Source of the DNA: Anoxybacter fermentans
GTDB lineage: Bacteria > Bacillota > Halanaerobiia > DY22613
Direction: 5' to 3'
Assembly (NCBI RefSeq): GCF_003991135.1
Contig: NZ_CP016379.1
Span: 1,860,001 to 1,924,000, forward strand
Length of the DNA stretch: 64,000 nucleotides
Shown: positions 55,136 to 64,000 of the stretch, piece by piece
Position numbering within the stretch: the stretch's first letter is position 1
Layout of the letters: each line of letters begins with the position of its first letter
Notes under the pieces: generated by a model
What the model was told of the DNA's origin: nothing
Database searches by the model: none
What the model saw: only the letters and a program-made list of their open reading frames with translations
Translations under genes and position numbers: made by a program

Positions 55136-56251
55136 TTATTTCGTTACCATCTGAATTATTGCCACGGTATATTCAGCAGCCTTGACCAGGTTCTCAACGG
55201 TAATAAACTCTTCTGTAGAGTGTACTTTTTCCATTCCAATTCCTAGATTAATGGTTGGAATTCCATACCCATTAAGGATGTTGGCATCACTTCCCCCTCC
55301 GCTGGGCACTAAATTCGTTTCAATTCCAATGGATTTAGCCGCCTCTTTTGCTATTATGACCACCGGATCCTCCTCACTAAAAAAGAAGGAGGGATACATC
55401 AATTGTGTATTGATCTCAACTTCTGCTCCAAATTTAGCCGCAGCACGCTCCAGGATATCTCTCATATGAGCAACCTGTGCTTCAAGTTTTTTTCGATTCC
55501 GACTCCGGGCTTCACCCAAAAGTTCTACCCGGTCAGGAACAATATTGGTAGCCTGTCCTCCTTTGATCACACCAATATTAGCAGTGGTCTCTTCATCAAT
55601 CTGGCCCAGTTTCATTTCAGAAATAGCCAGACTGGCCACTTTGATAGCATTAATACCAGCAGAAGGATTTATTCCCGCATGGGCAGCTTTTCCCTTAACT
55701 ATAGCTTCAAAACGGTACTGAGCCGGGCCCTGCACAACAATTGTTCCTACATCACCACTGGAATCATAGCAAAAACCATAATCAGCCCTTATCTCTTCAG
55801 GATTTACATTTTTAACACCATGAAGACCGCCTTCCTCTGCAACAGTAAACAGAACCTTAATTTCACCATGTTCCAGATTATTTTCTTTTATAACCCAGAG
55901 AGCCTCAAGAATAGCCGCAACCCCTGCAATATCATCAGCAGCAAGGACTGTATCACCTTTACTGGTGATAACTCCATCTTTTAAAACCGGTTCAATCCCT
56001 TTTCCAGGACTTACCCGGTCCATATGGGCACAGAGAAGTAGAGAAGGTGTATCAACTTTACCTTTGAGTACACCAATAACATTACCCGCATTTCCACCTA
56101 TATTCTCCCCGGCATTATCTTCATGTACTTCTAACCCTAAATTTTCTAACTCTGTCTTTAATTGATCAGCCATCTTACGTTCCTTTTTCGTCTCACTGTC
56201 AATGGTAACCAGTTCCATAAAAAGATCAACCAATCTCTTCTTCTTAATCAT
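55136..56251 (-). CDS. M20-family peptidase, tripeptidase T-like
   Basis: 371 residues from the ATG at 56249-56251 (AAGGAG 8 nt upstream). Zinc-dependent dinuclear peptidase: LLLCAHMDRVSPG (first His-Asp pair), VLAADDIAGVAAILEAL (bridging Asp), VLFTVAEEGGLHG (catalytic Glu) and the C-terminal IPTINLGIGMEKVHSTEEF. The dimerisation domain lies at about 180-290. Probably releases amino acids from short peptides for the fermentation genes downstream in the window. Cytosolic. Confidence 0.88.
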   Translation of the reverse strand: MIKKKRLVDLFMELVTIDSETKKERKMADQLKTELENLGLEVHEDNAGENIGGNAGNVIGVLKGKVDTPSLLLCAHMDRVSPGKGIEPVLKDGVITSKGDTVLAADDIAGVAAILEALWVIKENNLEHGEIKVLFTVAEEGGLHGVKNVNPEEIRADYGFCYDSSGDVGTIVVQGPAQYRFEAIVKGKAAHAGINPSAGINAIKVASLAISEMKLGQIDEETTANIGVIKGGQATNIVPDRVELLGEARSRNRKKLEAQVAHMRDILERAAAKFGAEVEINTQLMYPSFFFSEEDPVVIIAKEAAKSIGIETNLVPSGGGSDANILNGYGIPTINLGIGMEKVHSTEEFITVENLVKAAEYTVAIIQMVTK

Positions 56252-56302
56252 GATTTTCACTCCTTTTAAGACAAAATGCTCTTCAGTCAATTGATCATAT
56301 TA

Positions 56303-56425
56303 ACTGCAAAGAGCTAATTTTTCGCTTCAAAAAAAATTTTTCGAACCATCTAAAGTTCGACTGAAATCTCACTAAGATGATTTAACGAAAAATTTCTATG
56401 TCGCTCAAAATTAGCTCTTTGCAGT
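56303..56425 (-). repeat. Repeat A, copy 16 (123-bp short form)
   Basis: Same internal junction as copy 10. Outer stem ACTGCAAAGAGCT/AGCTCTTTGCAGT carries a matched A-to-G/T-to-C pair. Between the peptidase and vorC. Confidence 0.92.
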
Positions 56426-56448
56426 TTAATCATAATATTAATAAAGTA

Positions 56449-56474
56449 GCCGTAGTTTATATAATTACTACGGC
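56449..56474 (-). terminator. Probable terminator of the Vor/Buk operon
   Basis: GCCGTAGT (56449-56456)/ACTACGGC (56467-56474) shortly after vorC; T-rich on the minus-strand exit. Confidence 0.6.
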
Positions 56475-56488
56475 CACATTTACTTATT

Positions 56489-57022
56489 CTATTTTACCAG
56501 TTCTGCACCTTTCTTAAGAGCTGCTTCATTCAGTGGGATAAATTTTTCTTTGCCTGCAAATGCTTTCTTCATTGCCTTTATAACCGACTCAAAAGGTAAA
56601 ATTTTAGTCTTTTGAATATAAGCACCCAATGCCACCATATTCAATACCTTACTGCTGCCCAGCTCGTTAGCAATATCATTGCAGGGTACTTTTAAGATTT
56701 CTATATCAGTACGCTCGCATTCCTTTTCAATCAAAGAAGAGTTAATAATCAAAAGTCCCCCTGGCTTAACCATTGGAGCAAATTTCTCTAATGATGGCAA
56801 ATTCATTACTATACACACATCAGGTGTGGTAGTAATCGGAGAAGCAATCCTCTTATCACTAACAATTACGGTACAGTTAGCAGTACCACCACGCATTTCT
56901 GGACCATAAGAAGGCATCCAGGATACTTCTTTACCTTCCATCATGCCAGTATAGGCCAAAAGCCTTCCCATGGCCATTATACCTTGACCACCAAAACCTG
57001 CCATAATTATTTCCTGCTTCAT
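56489..57022 (-). CDS. vorC: 2-oxoacid:ferredoxin oxidoreductase, gamma subunit
   Basis: 177 residues. IIMAGFGGQGIMAMGRLLAYTG and the EVSWMPSYGPEMRGGTANCTVI block are diagnostic of the gamma subunit of ketoisovalerate/2-oxoglutarate-type oxidoreductases. Last gene of the delta-alpha-beta-gamma set. The neighbouring leucine dehydrogenases and butyrate kinases indicate branched-chain 2-oxoacids as substrates (inference). Confidence 0.9.
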   Translation of the reverse strand: MKQEIIMAGFGGQGIMAMGRLLAYTGMMEGKEVSWMPSYGPEMRGGTANCTVIVSDKRIASPITTTPDVCIVMNLPSLEKFAPMVKPGGLLIINSSLIEKECERTDIEILKVPCNDIANELGSSKVLNMVALGAYIQKTKILPFESVIKAMKKAFAGKEKFIPLNEAALKKGAELVK

Positions 57023-57769
57023 TTATTCCACCTCCTCTGGGGTCTTAAACTCACCTAATGGATAATAAGGAATCATATTTTCCTCTAACCACTTTAGAGC
57101 TTCAATAGGAGTCAGACCCCAGTTGGTTGGGCAGGTAGAAAGAACCTCTACTAAACTAAAACCTTTACCCTCTAATTGAGTCTCAAAGGCCTTTTTGATA
57201 GCTTTTTTTGCTTTCCTAATATGTTGCGGATTATGCACAGATACCCGGGCAATATAAGCAACACCTGTCAATGTAGAAAGCATCTCAGATACTCTAATTG
57301 GATAACCGGCCTTTTCAGCATCTCTTCCATATGGAGCAGTAGTAGCTTTCTGGCCCAGCAAAGTTGTTGGAGCCATCTGACCACCAGTCATACCATAAAT
57401 AGCATTATTAACAAAAATAGTAGTAATCTTTTCACCACGGTTTGCAGCATGAACAATCTCAGCAGTACCGATTGATGCTAAGTCACCATCACCCTGATAG
57501 GTGAATACTACTTTATCAGGAAGAACCCGTTTAATTCCAGTAGCTACTGCAGGAGCACGACCATGAGCAGCTTCATGCATATCACAATTAAAATATTCAT
57601 AAGCTAAAACAGAACAGCCTACTGGAGCAACCCCGATAGTCTTTTCACGGATCCCCAGTTCATCCATTACTTCAGCAACCAGCCGATGAATGATACCGTG
57701 GGTACAACCTGGGCAATAGTGCATCTGCTTATCAGTCAAAGATTCTGGTCTTCCGGCAACCTTAATCAT
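57023..57769 (-). CDS. vorA: 2-oxoacid:ferredoxin oxidoreductase, beta (TPP) subunit
   Basis: 248 residues. Thiamine diphosphate binding: [20 protein letters not shown] and [15 protein letters not shown], with [12 protein letters not shown] at the N-terminus. Decarboxylates the 2-oxoacid and forms the acyl-CoA with the alpha subunit. One-base overlap with vorB and abutting vorC. Confidence 0.92.
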   Translation of the reverse strand: MIKVAGRPESLTDKQMHYCPGCTHGIIHRLVAEVMDELGIREKTIGVAPVGCSVLAYEYFNCDMHEAAHGRAPAVATGIKRVLPDKVVFTYQGDGDLASIGTAEIVHAANRGEKITTIFVNNAIYGMTGGQMAPTTLLGQKATTAPYGRDAEKAGYPIRVSEMLSTLTGVAYIARVSVHNPQHIRKAKKAIKKAFETQLEGKGFSLVEVLSTCPTNWGLTPIEALKWLEENMIPYYPLGEFKTPEEVE

Positions 57770-58827
57770 TACTTTCCACCTCCCAGTGCTTTAACCTGTT
57801 CAATAATTTCATCTGGCGAAGGAACCATACCGCCAGTCCGACCATAGAAATGAACAGGAACTTTACCGTTAACAGCAAGTCTTACATCTTCGACCATCTG
57901 ACCGGTACTCATCTCTACTGTTAAAAATGCTTTTACATTATCTGCTGCTTTACTAATAGTTTCTGTTGGGAATGGCCACAGAGTAATTGGACGAATCAAA
58001 CCAACTTTATATCCTTCTTCCCGAAGAGTTTCCATAGCACTAAAGCAAATCCGGGAGGTAGTGCCGTAAGCAACCAGAGCAATTTCTGCATCTTCCATAT
58101 TAATAGTTTCAACTTTAACCTCATTTTCTTTAATCTTCTCATATCTTTTATAACGATTCCAGTTCATTTCCTCCAATTTTTCGGGTTGCAAGGATAGGGA
58201 ATTAATAACATTTGGTTTTCTACCTTTACAACCATCTGTAATCCAATCCTTAGCTGGTAAATCCCGCTTGGGTGGCTCTTTAAACTCAACTGGTTCCATC
58301 ATTTGTCCAATCATTCCATCACCAATAACCATAACAGGTACCCGATATTGATCAGCAATATCAAAAGCTTCCATTACCAGATCCACAGCTTCCTGGATGG
58401 AAGACGGAGCTAAAACTACCATGTGATAGTCACCATGACCGCCGCCCTTTGTAGCCTGGAAATAGTCAGACTGAGCCGGTTGAATACCACCAAGACCTGG
58501 GCCCCCACGAACTATATTAACAATTACACAGGGCAAATCCGCACCCGCAATATAAGAAATACCTTCCATCTTTAAACTGATTCCTGGACTGGAAGATGAA
58601 GTCATTACCCGTGCACCAGCGCCAGCAGCACCATAAACCATATTAATAGCTGCAACTTCACTTTCCGCCTGTAAGAAAACTCCACCTACTTCAGGCAAAC
58701 GTCTTGACATATACTCAGGTAATTCATTCTGGGGAGTGATTGGATATCCAAAAAAATAACGACATCCAGCTTTAATCGCAGCTTCACCAATGGCCTCATT
58801 ACCTTTCATCAATATTCTCTCACCCAT
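57769..58827 (-). CDS. vorB: 2-oxoacid:ferredoxin oxidoreductase, alpha subunit
   Basis: 352 residues. Pyrimidine-binding subunit: [53 protein letters not shown], and a C-terminal Rossmann-like part ([16 protein letters not shown]). GGGGG precedes the ATG. Part of VorDBAC. Confidence 0.92.
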   Translation of the reverse strand: MGERILMKGNEAIGEAAIKAGCRYFFGYPITPQNELPEYMSRRLPEVGGVFLQAESEVAAINMVYGAAGAGARVMTSSSSPGISLKMEGISYIAGADLPCVIVNIVRGGPGLGGIQPAQSDYFQATKGGGHGDYHMVVLAPSSIQEAVDLVMEAFDIADQYRVPVMVIGDGMIGQMMEPVEFKEPPKRDLPAKDWITDGCKGRKPNVINSLSLQPEKLEEMNWNRYKRYEKIKENEVKVETINMEDAEIALVAYGTTSRICFSAMETLREEGYKVGLIRPITLWPFPTETISKAADNVKAFLTVEMSTGQMVEDVRLAVNGKVPVHFYGRTGGMVPSPDEIIEQVKALGGGK

Positions 58828-58875
58828 TAGACAACCCCCTTTACAGTCATTTAGTCAGCACAAAAAAGAATTATT

Positions 58876-59097
58876 TTATTTTTTCTTCTCTTCCTTATAA
58901 ACCTCAATTACAGTATCTGGACAAATGCTAGCACAGAATCCACAGGCAATACATTTATCCTGCTCTTCAACCATAGCAGGATGATAACCTTTAGCATTGA
59001 TCTTATCTGACATCTTGACGATATTTTTTGGACATACGGTAGTACAAAGTTCGCATCCTTTACACCTATCCACATCAAATACAACTTTATTAGGCAC
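58876..59097 (-). CDS. 2x[4Fe-4S] ferredoxin-like delta subunit
   Basis: 73 residues, GTG start with GGAGGG 7 nt upstream. Two clusters: CKGCELCTTVCPKN and CIACGFCASICPD. Carries electrons from the TPP site to external ferredoxin. A Lys-rich tail ends the protein. First gene of the Vor set, which lies downstream of butyrate kinase 1. Confidence 0.92.
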   Translation of the reverse strand: MPNKVVFDVDRCKGCELCTTVCPKNIVKMSDKINAKGYHPAMVEEQDKCIACGFCASICPDTVIEVYKEEKKK

Positions 59098-59141
59098 GTA
59101 AAATCCCTCCTTCTAGAATTACCCCCCATTTTAGAAAATTC

Positions 59142-59176
59142 GGGGTTAAAGATAGAATCCCTCTATTTTTAACCCC
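59142..59176 (-). terminator. Intergenic hairpin between buk1 and the ferredoxin gene
   Basis: GGGGTTAAAGATAG (59142-59155) pairs with CTATTTTTAACCCC (59163-59176) with one bulge. Without a strong T run it may attenuate or protect mRNA rather than terminate. Confidence 0.5.
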
Positions 59177-59196
59177 AATATTCATAACAATTTTTA

Positions 59197-60288
59197 CTAA
59201 CAACCTGCTCTAGAAGGATTATATTCTCTGGCCCTTTCTTCTCCTCTTAAAACCCGTAATGCTCCTAAAGCCAGTGCTTCTAACTCATTTTCACCAGCAC
59301 AGATTTTAACAGGAGCAATAAAGGAAACCCGTTCAGAAATCATCTTAGTTAAACGTTCAGAATGTGCCATACCTCCCGTTAAGATAATGGCATCTACCTG
59401 GCCTTTAAGCACAGTTGCTGCAGAGCCAATCTCTTTAGCAATCTGATAGGCCATTGCACGGAAGATCAAGTAAGCATCCTCATCACCGGTTTCTATCCAC
59501 TCTTCAACTTTTCTAAGATCGGTAGTATTGAGATATGCTACTAGACCTCCCTCACCAACTATCTTTTTTAAGATCTCCTCTTGAGTATATTTACCTGAAA
59601 AGCACATTTTAACAAGATCCCCAACGGGTACCCCACCGGAACGGTTAGGAGAAAATGGACCTTCTCCGTCCAGAGCATTGTTTACATCAATTACTCGCCC
59701 TTTTGAGTGAGCACCGACAGAAACTCCTCCACCCATATGGGCTATAACAAAATTACACTCTTCATATTCTTTCCCCAGCTCTTTAGCAACTTTACGACCC
59801 ATAGCTTTCTGGTTCAGAGCATGAAAAATACTTTTTCGCTTAATTTCAGGTATTCCTGAATATCTGGCAACAGGCTCCATCTCATCAACAATTACAGGAT
59901 CAACAATAAAGGCCTTACCGCCAGCTTCTTTAGCAATTTCATAAGCTATAAGACCGCCCAGATTACTAGCATGTTGGCCCTGTACCCCAACTTTTAAATC
60001 TTCAAGCATTTTTTCATTCACTGTATAAGTTCCGCCAGGGATGGGCCATAAAAGCCCACCCCGGCCAGAAACTGCATCCAGCTCAGAAATCTTAATCCCG
60101 TGTTCTTTAAGGGCATTTAATATCACTTTTTTCCTTAACGGAAGTTGATCTGTTATTTTCTCATAAGGAGCCAGTTCTTCTCTACTATGGGTAATATTAG
60201 TTTTAAATATCTCATTTTCATCTTCATAGACTGCGATTTTTGTAGAAGTAGAGCCGGGATTAACAACTAAAATTTTAAAACTGGACAT
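59197..60288 (-). CDS. buk: Butyrate kinase 1
   Basis: 363 residues. Makes butyrate or branched-chain acid plus ATP from the acyl phosphate. ASKHA fold: [58 protein letters not shown] and [16 protein letters not shown]. Similar throughout to the second copy at 62342-63424. In the operon context the likely substrates are isobutyryl-, isovaleryl- and 2-methylbutyryl-phosphate. Confidence 0.93.
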   Translation of the reverse strand: MSSFKILVVNPGSTSTKIAVYEDENEIFKTNITHSREELAPYEKITDQLPLRKKVILNALKEHGIKISELDAVSGRGGLLWPIPGGTYTVNEKMLEDLKVGVQGQHASNLGGLIAYEIAKEAGGKAFIVDPVIVDEMEPVARYSGIPEIKRKSIFHALNQKAMGRKVAKELGKEYEECNFVIAHMGGGVSVGAHSKGRVIDVNNALDGEGPFSPNRSGGVPVGDLVKMCFSGKYTQEEILKKIVGEGGLVAYLNTTDLRKVEEWIETGDEDAYLIFRAMAYQIAKEIGSAATVLKGQVDAIILTGGMAHSERLTKMISERVSFIAPVKICAGENELEALALGALRVLRGEERAREYNPSRAGC

Positions 60289-60341
60289 TTAAATCCCTCC
60301 ATCATTGGATCAATACAGTTTAAGCTGAATGCAAAAACTCA

Positions 60342-61403
60342 TTACCGTACGATATAGTTACTGCGAACACGACCCATCTTTTCAATTCTTTCTTCAGCCA
60401 TAATATCTGCAGCTTTATAAGTTGGGATATTATCCCGTTTGGAAATTTCTATAACTTTGAGAATCCGATCATAAATTTTTGCTACATCTCTTAAAACATT
60501 GTCACGATTGTAACCTAATAATTCATGGTAAACATTAATCAGACCACCAGCATTAATTACATAGTCAGGAGCATAAAGAATACCCTTTTCATGAATGATG
60601 TCACCATGACGCTCTTCTTTCAATACGTTATTTGCAGCACCGGCAATAATACGACACTTGAATTGTGGAATGGTTTCATCATTTACAACAGCACCCAGAG
60701 CACATGGAGCAAAGATATCACATTCTACACCATAAATTTCATCAGGAGCAACAGCGGTTGCACCAAATTCTTTAACCACTTTATCTATTCTTTCCTGATC
60801 AATATCAGTAACGATCAGTTTTCCGCCCTCTTCATGAATATGCTTGCAGAGATAGTAACCAACATGACCTAAACCCTGAACTGCTACAACTTTACCTTCC
60901 AGGCTATCAGAGCCGTAAACTTCTTTACAGCAAGCCTTCATACCTTTATATACACCAAAAGCAGTCATAGGAGATGGGTCACCAGAAGTACCGGAAAGAC
61001 CGGTTACGTAGTCAGTTTCCATAGCTACATAATCCATATCTTCTACACTGGTACCAACATCTTCTGCAGTAATATAACGACCATTTAAGCTTTGAACGTA
61101 GCGACCAAAAGCTCTCCAGAGTTCTTCACTTTTATCTTTTTTCGGATCACCCATGATAACGGTCTTACCGCCGCCCAGATTTAAACCAGCTGCAGCTGCT
61201 TTGTAAGTCATACCCCGTGCCAGGCGCAGTGCATCTAAAATAGCGTCATCTTCATTTTCATATACCCACATACGGGTACCACCAAGAGCAGGACCTAATG
61301 TAGTATCATGAATACAGATGATTGCTTTTAAACCGGAAGTTTTGTCATAACAAAATACCAGTTGTTCATAATCATATTTTTCCATGTACTCAAATTTTTT
61401 CAT
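60342..61403 (-). CDS. Leucine dehydrogenase-type amino acid dehydrogenase 1
   Basis: 353 residues. Deaminates branched-chain amino acids with [18 protein letters not shown] (catalytic Lys), [18 protein letters not shown] site [17 protein letters not shown], and [37 protein letters not shown]-type C-terminal blocks. A partial paralogue lies at the right edge. GGAGGAAT precedes the ATG. Confidence 0.92.
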   Translation of the reverse strand: MKKFEYMEKYDYEQLVFCYDKTSGLKAIICIHDTTLGPALGGTRMWVYENEDDAILDALRLARGMTYKAAAAGLNLGGGKTVIMGDPKKDKSEELWRAFGRYVQSLNGRYITAEDVGTSVEDMDYVAMETDYVTGLSGTSGDPSPMTAFGVYKGMKACCKEVYGSDSLEGKVVAVQGLGHVGYYLCKHIHEEGGKLIVTDIDQERIDKVVKEFGATAVAPDEIYGVECDIFAPCALGAVVNDETIPQFKCRIIAGAANNVLKEERHGDIIHEKGILYAPDYVINAGGLINVYHELLGYNRDNVLRDVAKIYDRILKVIEISKRDNIPTYKAADIMAEERIEKMGRVRSNYIVR

Positions 61404-61427
61404 TATTAATTCCTCCTTTTCTATAAA

Positions 61428-62345
61428 TTATTGATTTTTGTATTCCATCATCAATTTACCCAGGGCCATAGAATAGTATTTGGTCATATAGTTATCGGCC
61501 CGGGATGTTACAACAACAGGAACCTTAGCACCAACAACTAACATAGCAGCTCGCATTTTAGAAAAATAAGATAATGCTTTATACATGACGTTACCAGTTT
61601 CAATATTTGGAACCAAAAGCACATCTGCTTTACCGGCTACTGGGCTTTTAATCCCTTTATGCTTAGCTGCTTCTTCACTGATGGCATTATCAAATGCCAA
61701 TGGTCCATCTATAATACAGCCTTTAATCTGCCCGCGATCAGCCATCTTAGAAAGAATTGCAGCATGAATAGTTGGTTCCATATCTGGATTGACCAATTCT
61801 AATGCTGCTAAAGGTACAACTTTAGGCATTTCCACACCAATAGAATGCATAACTTCTACAGCATTTTCGATAATTTGCTTTTTCTGATTCAAATCAGGAT
61901 ACATATTCATTCCGCCATCTGTCATAATAATTAGACGGTCCAGATCTTCTAAATCCATCAATGCTATATGACTTAGCAAGCGGTCCTGACGCAAACCATA
62001 TTCTTTGGTCAAAAGAGCACGTAAAATGGTTGCAGTACCAACTAGACCTTTCATTAAGAAATCAGCTTCACCTTCTGCTACAATCTGCACAGCTTTATGA
62101 GAAGCTTTTGTAACATCAGGCTCATCATAAATCTTTATATTGGATAGGTCATAATAAACCTCTTTTGCAAAAACTTCAATCTTTTCTTTATCACCAACGA
62201 GAATTGGGGTAATTAAACCATCTTCTTCTGCTTTTTTAACTGCTTTTAATACTTCTGGATCTTCCGCAGCGGCTACAGATAAAACCTTAGGTGCTGTAGA
62301 TTTTGCCTGTTCTACCATTTCCTCAAATGTTTTAAACATGGTCAT
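61428..62345 (-). CDS. ptb: Phosphate butyryltransferase
   Basis: 305 residues. Converts butyryl- or branched-chain acyl-CoA and phosphate to acyl phosphate. LSVAAAEDPEVLKAVKKAEEDG, MKGLVGTATILRALL, SHIALMDLEDLDRLIIMTDGGMN and GKADVLLVPNIETGNVMYKAL match the Ptb family. The ATG overlaps the buk2 stop by 4 nt. Substrate for either of the two kinases. Confidence 0.93.
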   Translation of the reverse strand: MTMFKTFEEMVEQAKSTAPKVLSVAAAEDPEVLKAVKKAEEDGLITPILVGDKEKIEVFAKEVYYDLSNIKIYDEPDVTKASHKAVQIVAEGEADFLMKGLVGTATILRALLTKEYGLRQDRLLSHIALMDLEDLDRLIIMTDGGMNMYPDLNQKKQIIENAVEVMHSIGVEMPKVVPLAALELVNPDMEPTIHAAILSKMADRGQIKGCIIDGPLAFDNAISEEAAKHKGIKSPVAGKADVLLVPNIETGNVMYKALSYFSKMRAAMLVVGAKVPVVVTSRADNYMTKYYSMALGKLMMEYKNQ

Positions 62346-63424
62346 TTCACCCCTTCAACAATATATTCTAAAGGTTCTTCTTCTCTTCTCAAAACCCGAA
62401 GAGCTCCCTGGCAAAGAGCCAACATTTCCATTGCCCCTGGATAAACTTTCACCGGAGCAATGTATTGTACATATTCGGTAATTCCATCTGTAACCATCTT
62501 CGAGTGAGCCAGTCCACCGGTAAGAATAATAGCATCCACTTCACCCTTTAAAACAGTCGCCATTGCTCCAATCTCTTTGGCAATCTGATAAATCATAGCA
62601 TGATAAACTTCTGCTACTTTTTCATCACCTGCTTTGATTTTTTCTTCGATCTCTTGACAATTGTTTGTCCCAAGATAGGCAGTCAAACCGCCCTGACCCA
62701 CCATCCTTTTTTTAAGCTCTCTGAAAGTATATTTACCAGAAAACGCCAATCTAACCAGATCACCAACAGGTAATTGACCACAACGTTCTGGGGAAAATGG
62801 TCCACTTTCATTGGCATTGTTTACATCCACTATTCGACCTTTTAAAAGAGGTGCAATAGATATACCCCCACCCAGGTGAGCAACAATGAAATTACACTCT
62901 GAAAAACTTAAATTTAGATCCCTAGCTGCCTGTCTTGCTGTAGCTTTAATATTCAAAGCATGACTTAAACTTCTCCGTTCAATCTCCGGAATACCTGAAA
63001 TTCTGGCTTCCGGAATAAATTCGTCAACAGCAACCGGATCAACAGTAAATGCAGGAATATTTAACTTACTGGCGAGATCAAAAGCGATTAATCCTGCCAG
63101 ATTGGACGCATGTTCCCCCTGAACTCCCTCTTTAAGATCATTTACCATCTGCTGATTGATCCGGTAAGTTCCACCTGAAAGTGGTCTAAGTAAACCACCA
63201 CGGGCAACAATTGCATCTAATTCTTCTAAAGAAAAGCCTTTTTCTTTAACCGTTTTAATAACCATTTCTTTACGAAAATCCAGTTGGTCAATAATTCGCT
63301 CATATTTAGAAAGCTCTTCAGTTGAATGGGAAATATTTTCTTCAAAAAGTAACTTTTCATTATGATAAATGGCGATCTTGGTCGAAGTTGAACCAGGATT
63401 GATCACCAAAATCTGATATTCCAT
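62342..63424 (-). CDS. buk: Butyrate kinase 2
   Basis: 360 residues. [59 protein letters not shown] and [16 protein letters not shown]. Paralogue of copy 1 with many substitutions throughout, so the duplication is old. Upstream of ptb and coupled to it. Confidence 0.93.
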   Translation of the reverse strand: MEYQILVINPGSTSTKIAIYHNEKLLFEENISHSTEELSKYERIIDQLDFRKEMVIKTVKEKGFSLEELDAIVARGGLLRPLSGGTYRINQQMVNDLKEGVQGEHASNLAGLIAFDLASKLNIPAFTVDPVAVDEFIPEARISGIPEIERRSLSHALNIKATARQAARDLNLSFSECNFIVAHLGGGISIAPLLKGRIVDVNNANESGPFSPERCGQLPVGDLVRLAFSGKYTFRELKKRMVGQGGLTAYLGTNNCQEIEEKIKAGDEKVAEVYHAMIYQIAKEIGAMATVLKGEVDAIILTGGLAHSKMVTDGITEYVQYIAPVKVYPGAMEMLALCQGALRVLRREEEPLEYIVEGVK

Positions 63425-63461
63425 CTTTAATTAGACCCCTCTTTCTATAGATAGCCTCACT

Positions 63462-64000
63462 TTATTTTAAAATTCTTTTAACCCTACCAACACTCTTAAT
63501 TCTCTCTTCTACCATTAAATCAGCAGCTTTATAAGTCGGGATATTTCTTTCCTTAGAAATTTCCGCAATCTTTAAGATCATGTTATAAATCTGGCTTGCA
63601 TGCTTAAAGGCACGATCTTTATTATAACCTCCAGGCTGTAATTCATCTGCTACCTGAATCAGACCTCCAGCGTTAATCACATAATCAGGAGCATAAAAGA
63701 TTCCTTTTTCATGTAAGATATCACCATGGCGTGGTTCAGCTAATTGGTTGTTAGCAGCTCCACCGATAATTTTACACTTAAGTTTATCAATAGTCTCATC
63801 ATTTATGATTGCACCTAATGCATTTGGTGAGAGAATATCACATTCAACAAACAAAATTTCGTCTGGAGAAACAACTTCAACCTCTGGATATTTTTCCTTA
63901 ACCATTTTAACATTATTCTCATTTACATCACTGATAATCACTTTTGCACCTTCATCGATTAAATGACCGACCAACTTGCTACCCACTTTACCTACACCCT
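63462..64000 (-). CDS. Leucine dehydrogenase-type amino acid dehydrogenase 2, C-terminal part
   Basis: The frame is open to the right edge: it continues past the GTG at 63986 as GVGKVGSKLVGHLID, which is the NAD-binding Rossmann start, so the N-terminal catalytic half lies outside. NALGAIINDETI, KIIGGAANNQLAEPRHGDIL and [19 protein letters not shown] match copy 1. Forms with buk2 the same gene pair as LeuDH1-buk1. Confidence 0.9.
   Translation of the reverse strand, partial: GVGKVGSKLVGHLIDEGAKVIISDVNENNVKMVKEKYPEVEVVSPDEILFVECDILSPNALGAIINDETIDKLKCKIIGGAANNQLAEPRHGDILHEKGIFYAPDYVINAGGLIQVADELQPGGYNKDRAFKHASQIYNMILKIAEISKERNIPTYKAADLMVEERIKSVGRVKRILK

Noticed and set aside
2788-56425. Repeat A as a CRISPR or integron array
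   Set aside because: Copies are kilobases apart, longer than CRISPR repeats, with no regular spacers and no cas or integrase gene.

Overview
The window is AT-rich DNA from an anaerobic, low-GC, Firmicutes-type bacterium, clostridial or Halanaerobiales-like. The evidence is [FeFe]-hydrogenase maturation (HydF next to aspartase), rubrerythrin-type proteins, a coenzyme-B12 glutamate mutase, ferredoxin-linked oxidation of branched-chain 2-oxoacids, and sporulation genes (alpha/beta SASP, SpoIIM, GerMN protein, Spo0E-like protein). No species is claimed. No rRNA, tRNA or CRISPR array was found.

Layout. 0-2.7 kb: a glutamate mutase locus (GlmL cut by the left edge, GlmS) with glutamate racemase and a GntR regulator that has a palindromic site in front of it. 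2.9-6.4 kb: two nearly identical IS1182-type insertion sequences in direct tandem, sitting on half of a palindromic repeat. 6.4-11.4 kb: GerMN protein and a large AMIN amidase, diverging from RNase J; a 47-residue gene overlaps the end of RNase J. 11.5-20 kb: Spo0E-like protein, a MoxR/DUF58/DUF4129 set, an FAD protein and an ABC exporter. 20-27 kb: a two-HTH regulator, a frameshifted NAD-binding/chemotaxis fusion, aspartase, HydF and glucan phosphorylase. 27-33 kb: queuosine-precursor transporter, folKBPE and a pullulanase-like GH13 enzyme. 33-43 kb: MFS transporter, PrcB-like protein, SASP, HD-GYP protein, DUF72 protein, two diiron proteins, a chemotaxis receptor and a D,D-carboxypeptidase. 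43-50 kb: deoB-punA-pdp nucleoside salvage, TPR protein, alanine dehydrogenase and SpoIIM. 50-54 kb: a ComB-like protein, EndoQ, Nudix and DUF3866. 55-64 kb: a peptidase, then a long operon for leucine/valine/isoleucine fermentation (two leucine dehydrogenases, two butyrate kinases, Ptb, VorDBAC).

The most unusual content is non-coding. Repeat A is about 210 bp. It folds on paper into a long imperfect stem capped by two small hairpins (a Y shape). It occurs at 16 loci, every one intergenic, in every relative gene orientation. Copies differ, yet several differences in one arm are matched by complementary changes in the other. There is a discrete 123-bp short form (two copies) and several broken halves. 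Repeat B is about 233 bp and is also Y-shaped. It occurs twice in full and once as a 35-bp remnant. At all three places it lies between direct copies of a 20-25 bp hairpin: an apical hairpin of repeat A in one case and gene terminators in the other two. This suggests a small mobile element that inserts at hairpins and duplicates them. Its ends match the in-window IS1182-type ends at about 10 of 17 positions, so a related transposase could move it; that link is inference.

Physiology suggested by the genes: amino acids are deaminated (leucine and alanine dehydrogenases, aspartase, glutamate mutase), 2-oxoacids are oxidised by Vor with ferredoxin, and acyl-CoA is converted to acid plus ATP by Ptb and Buk. 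Glycogen-type glucan and nucleosides provide additional sugar phosphates.
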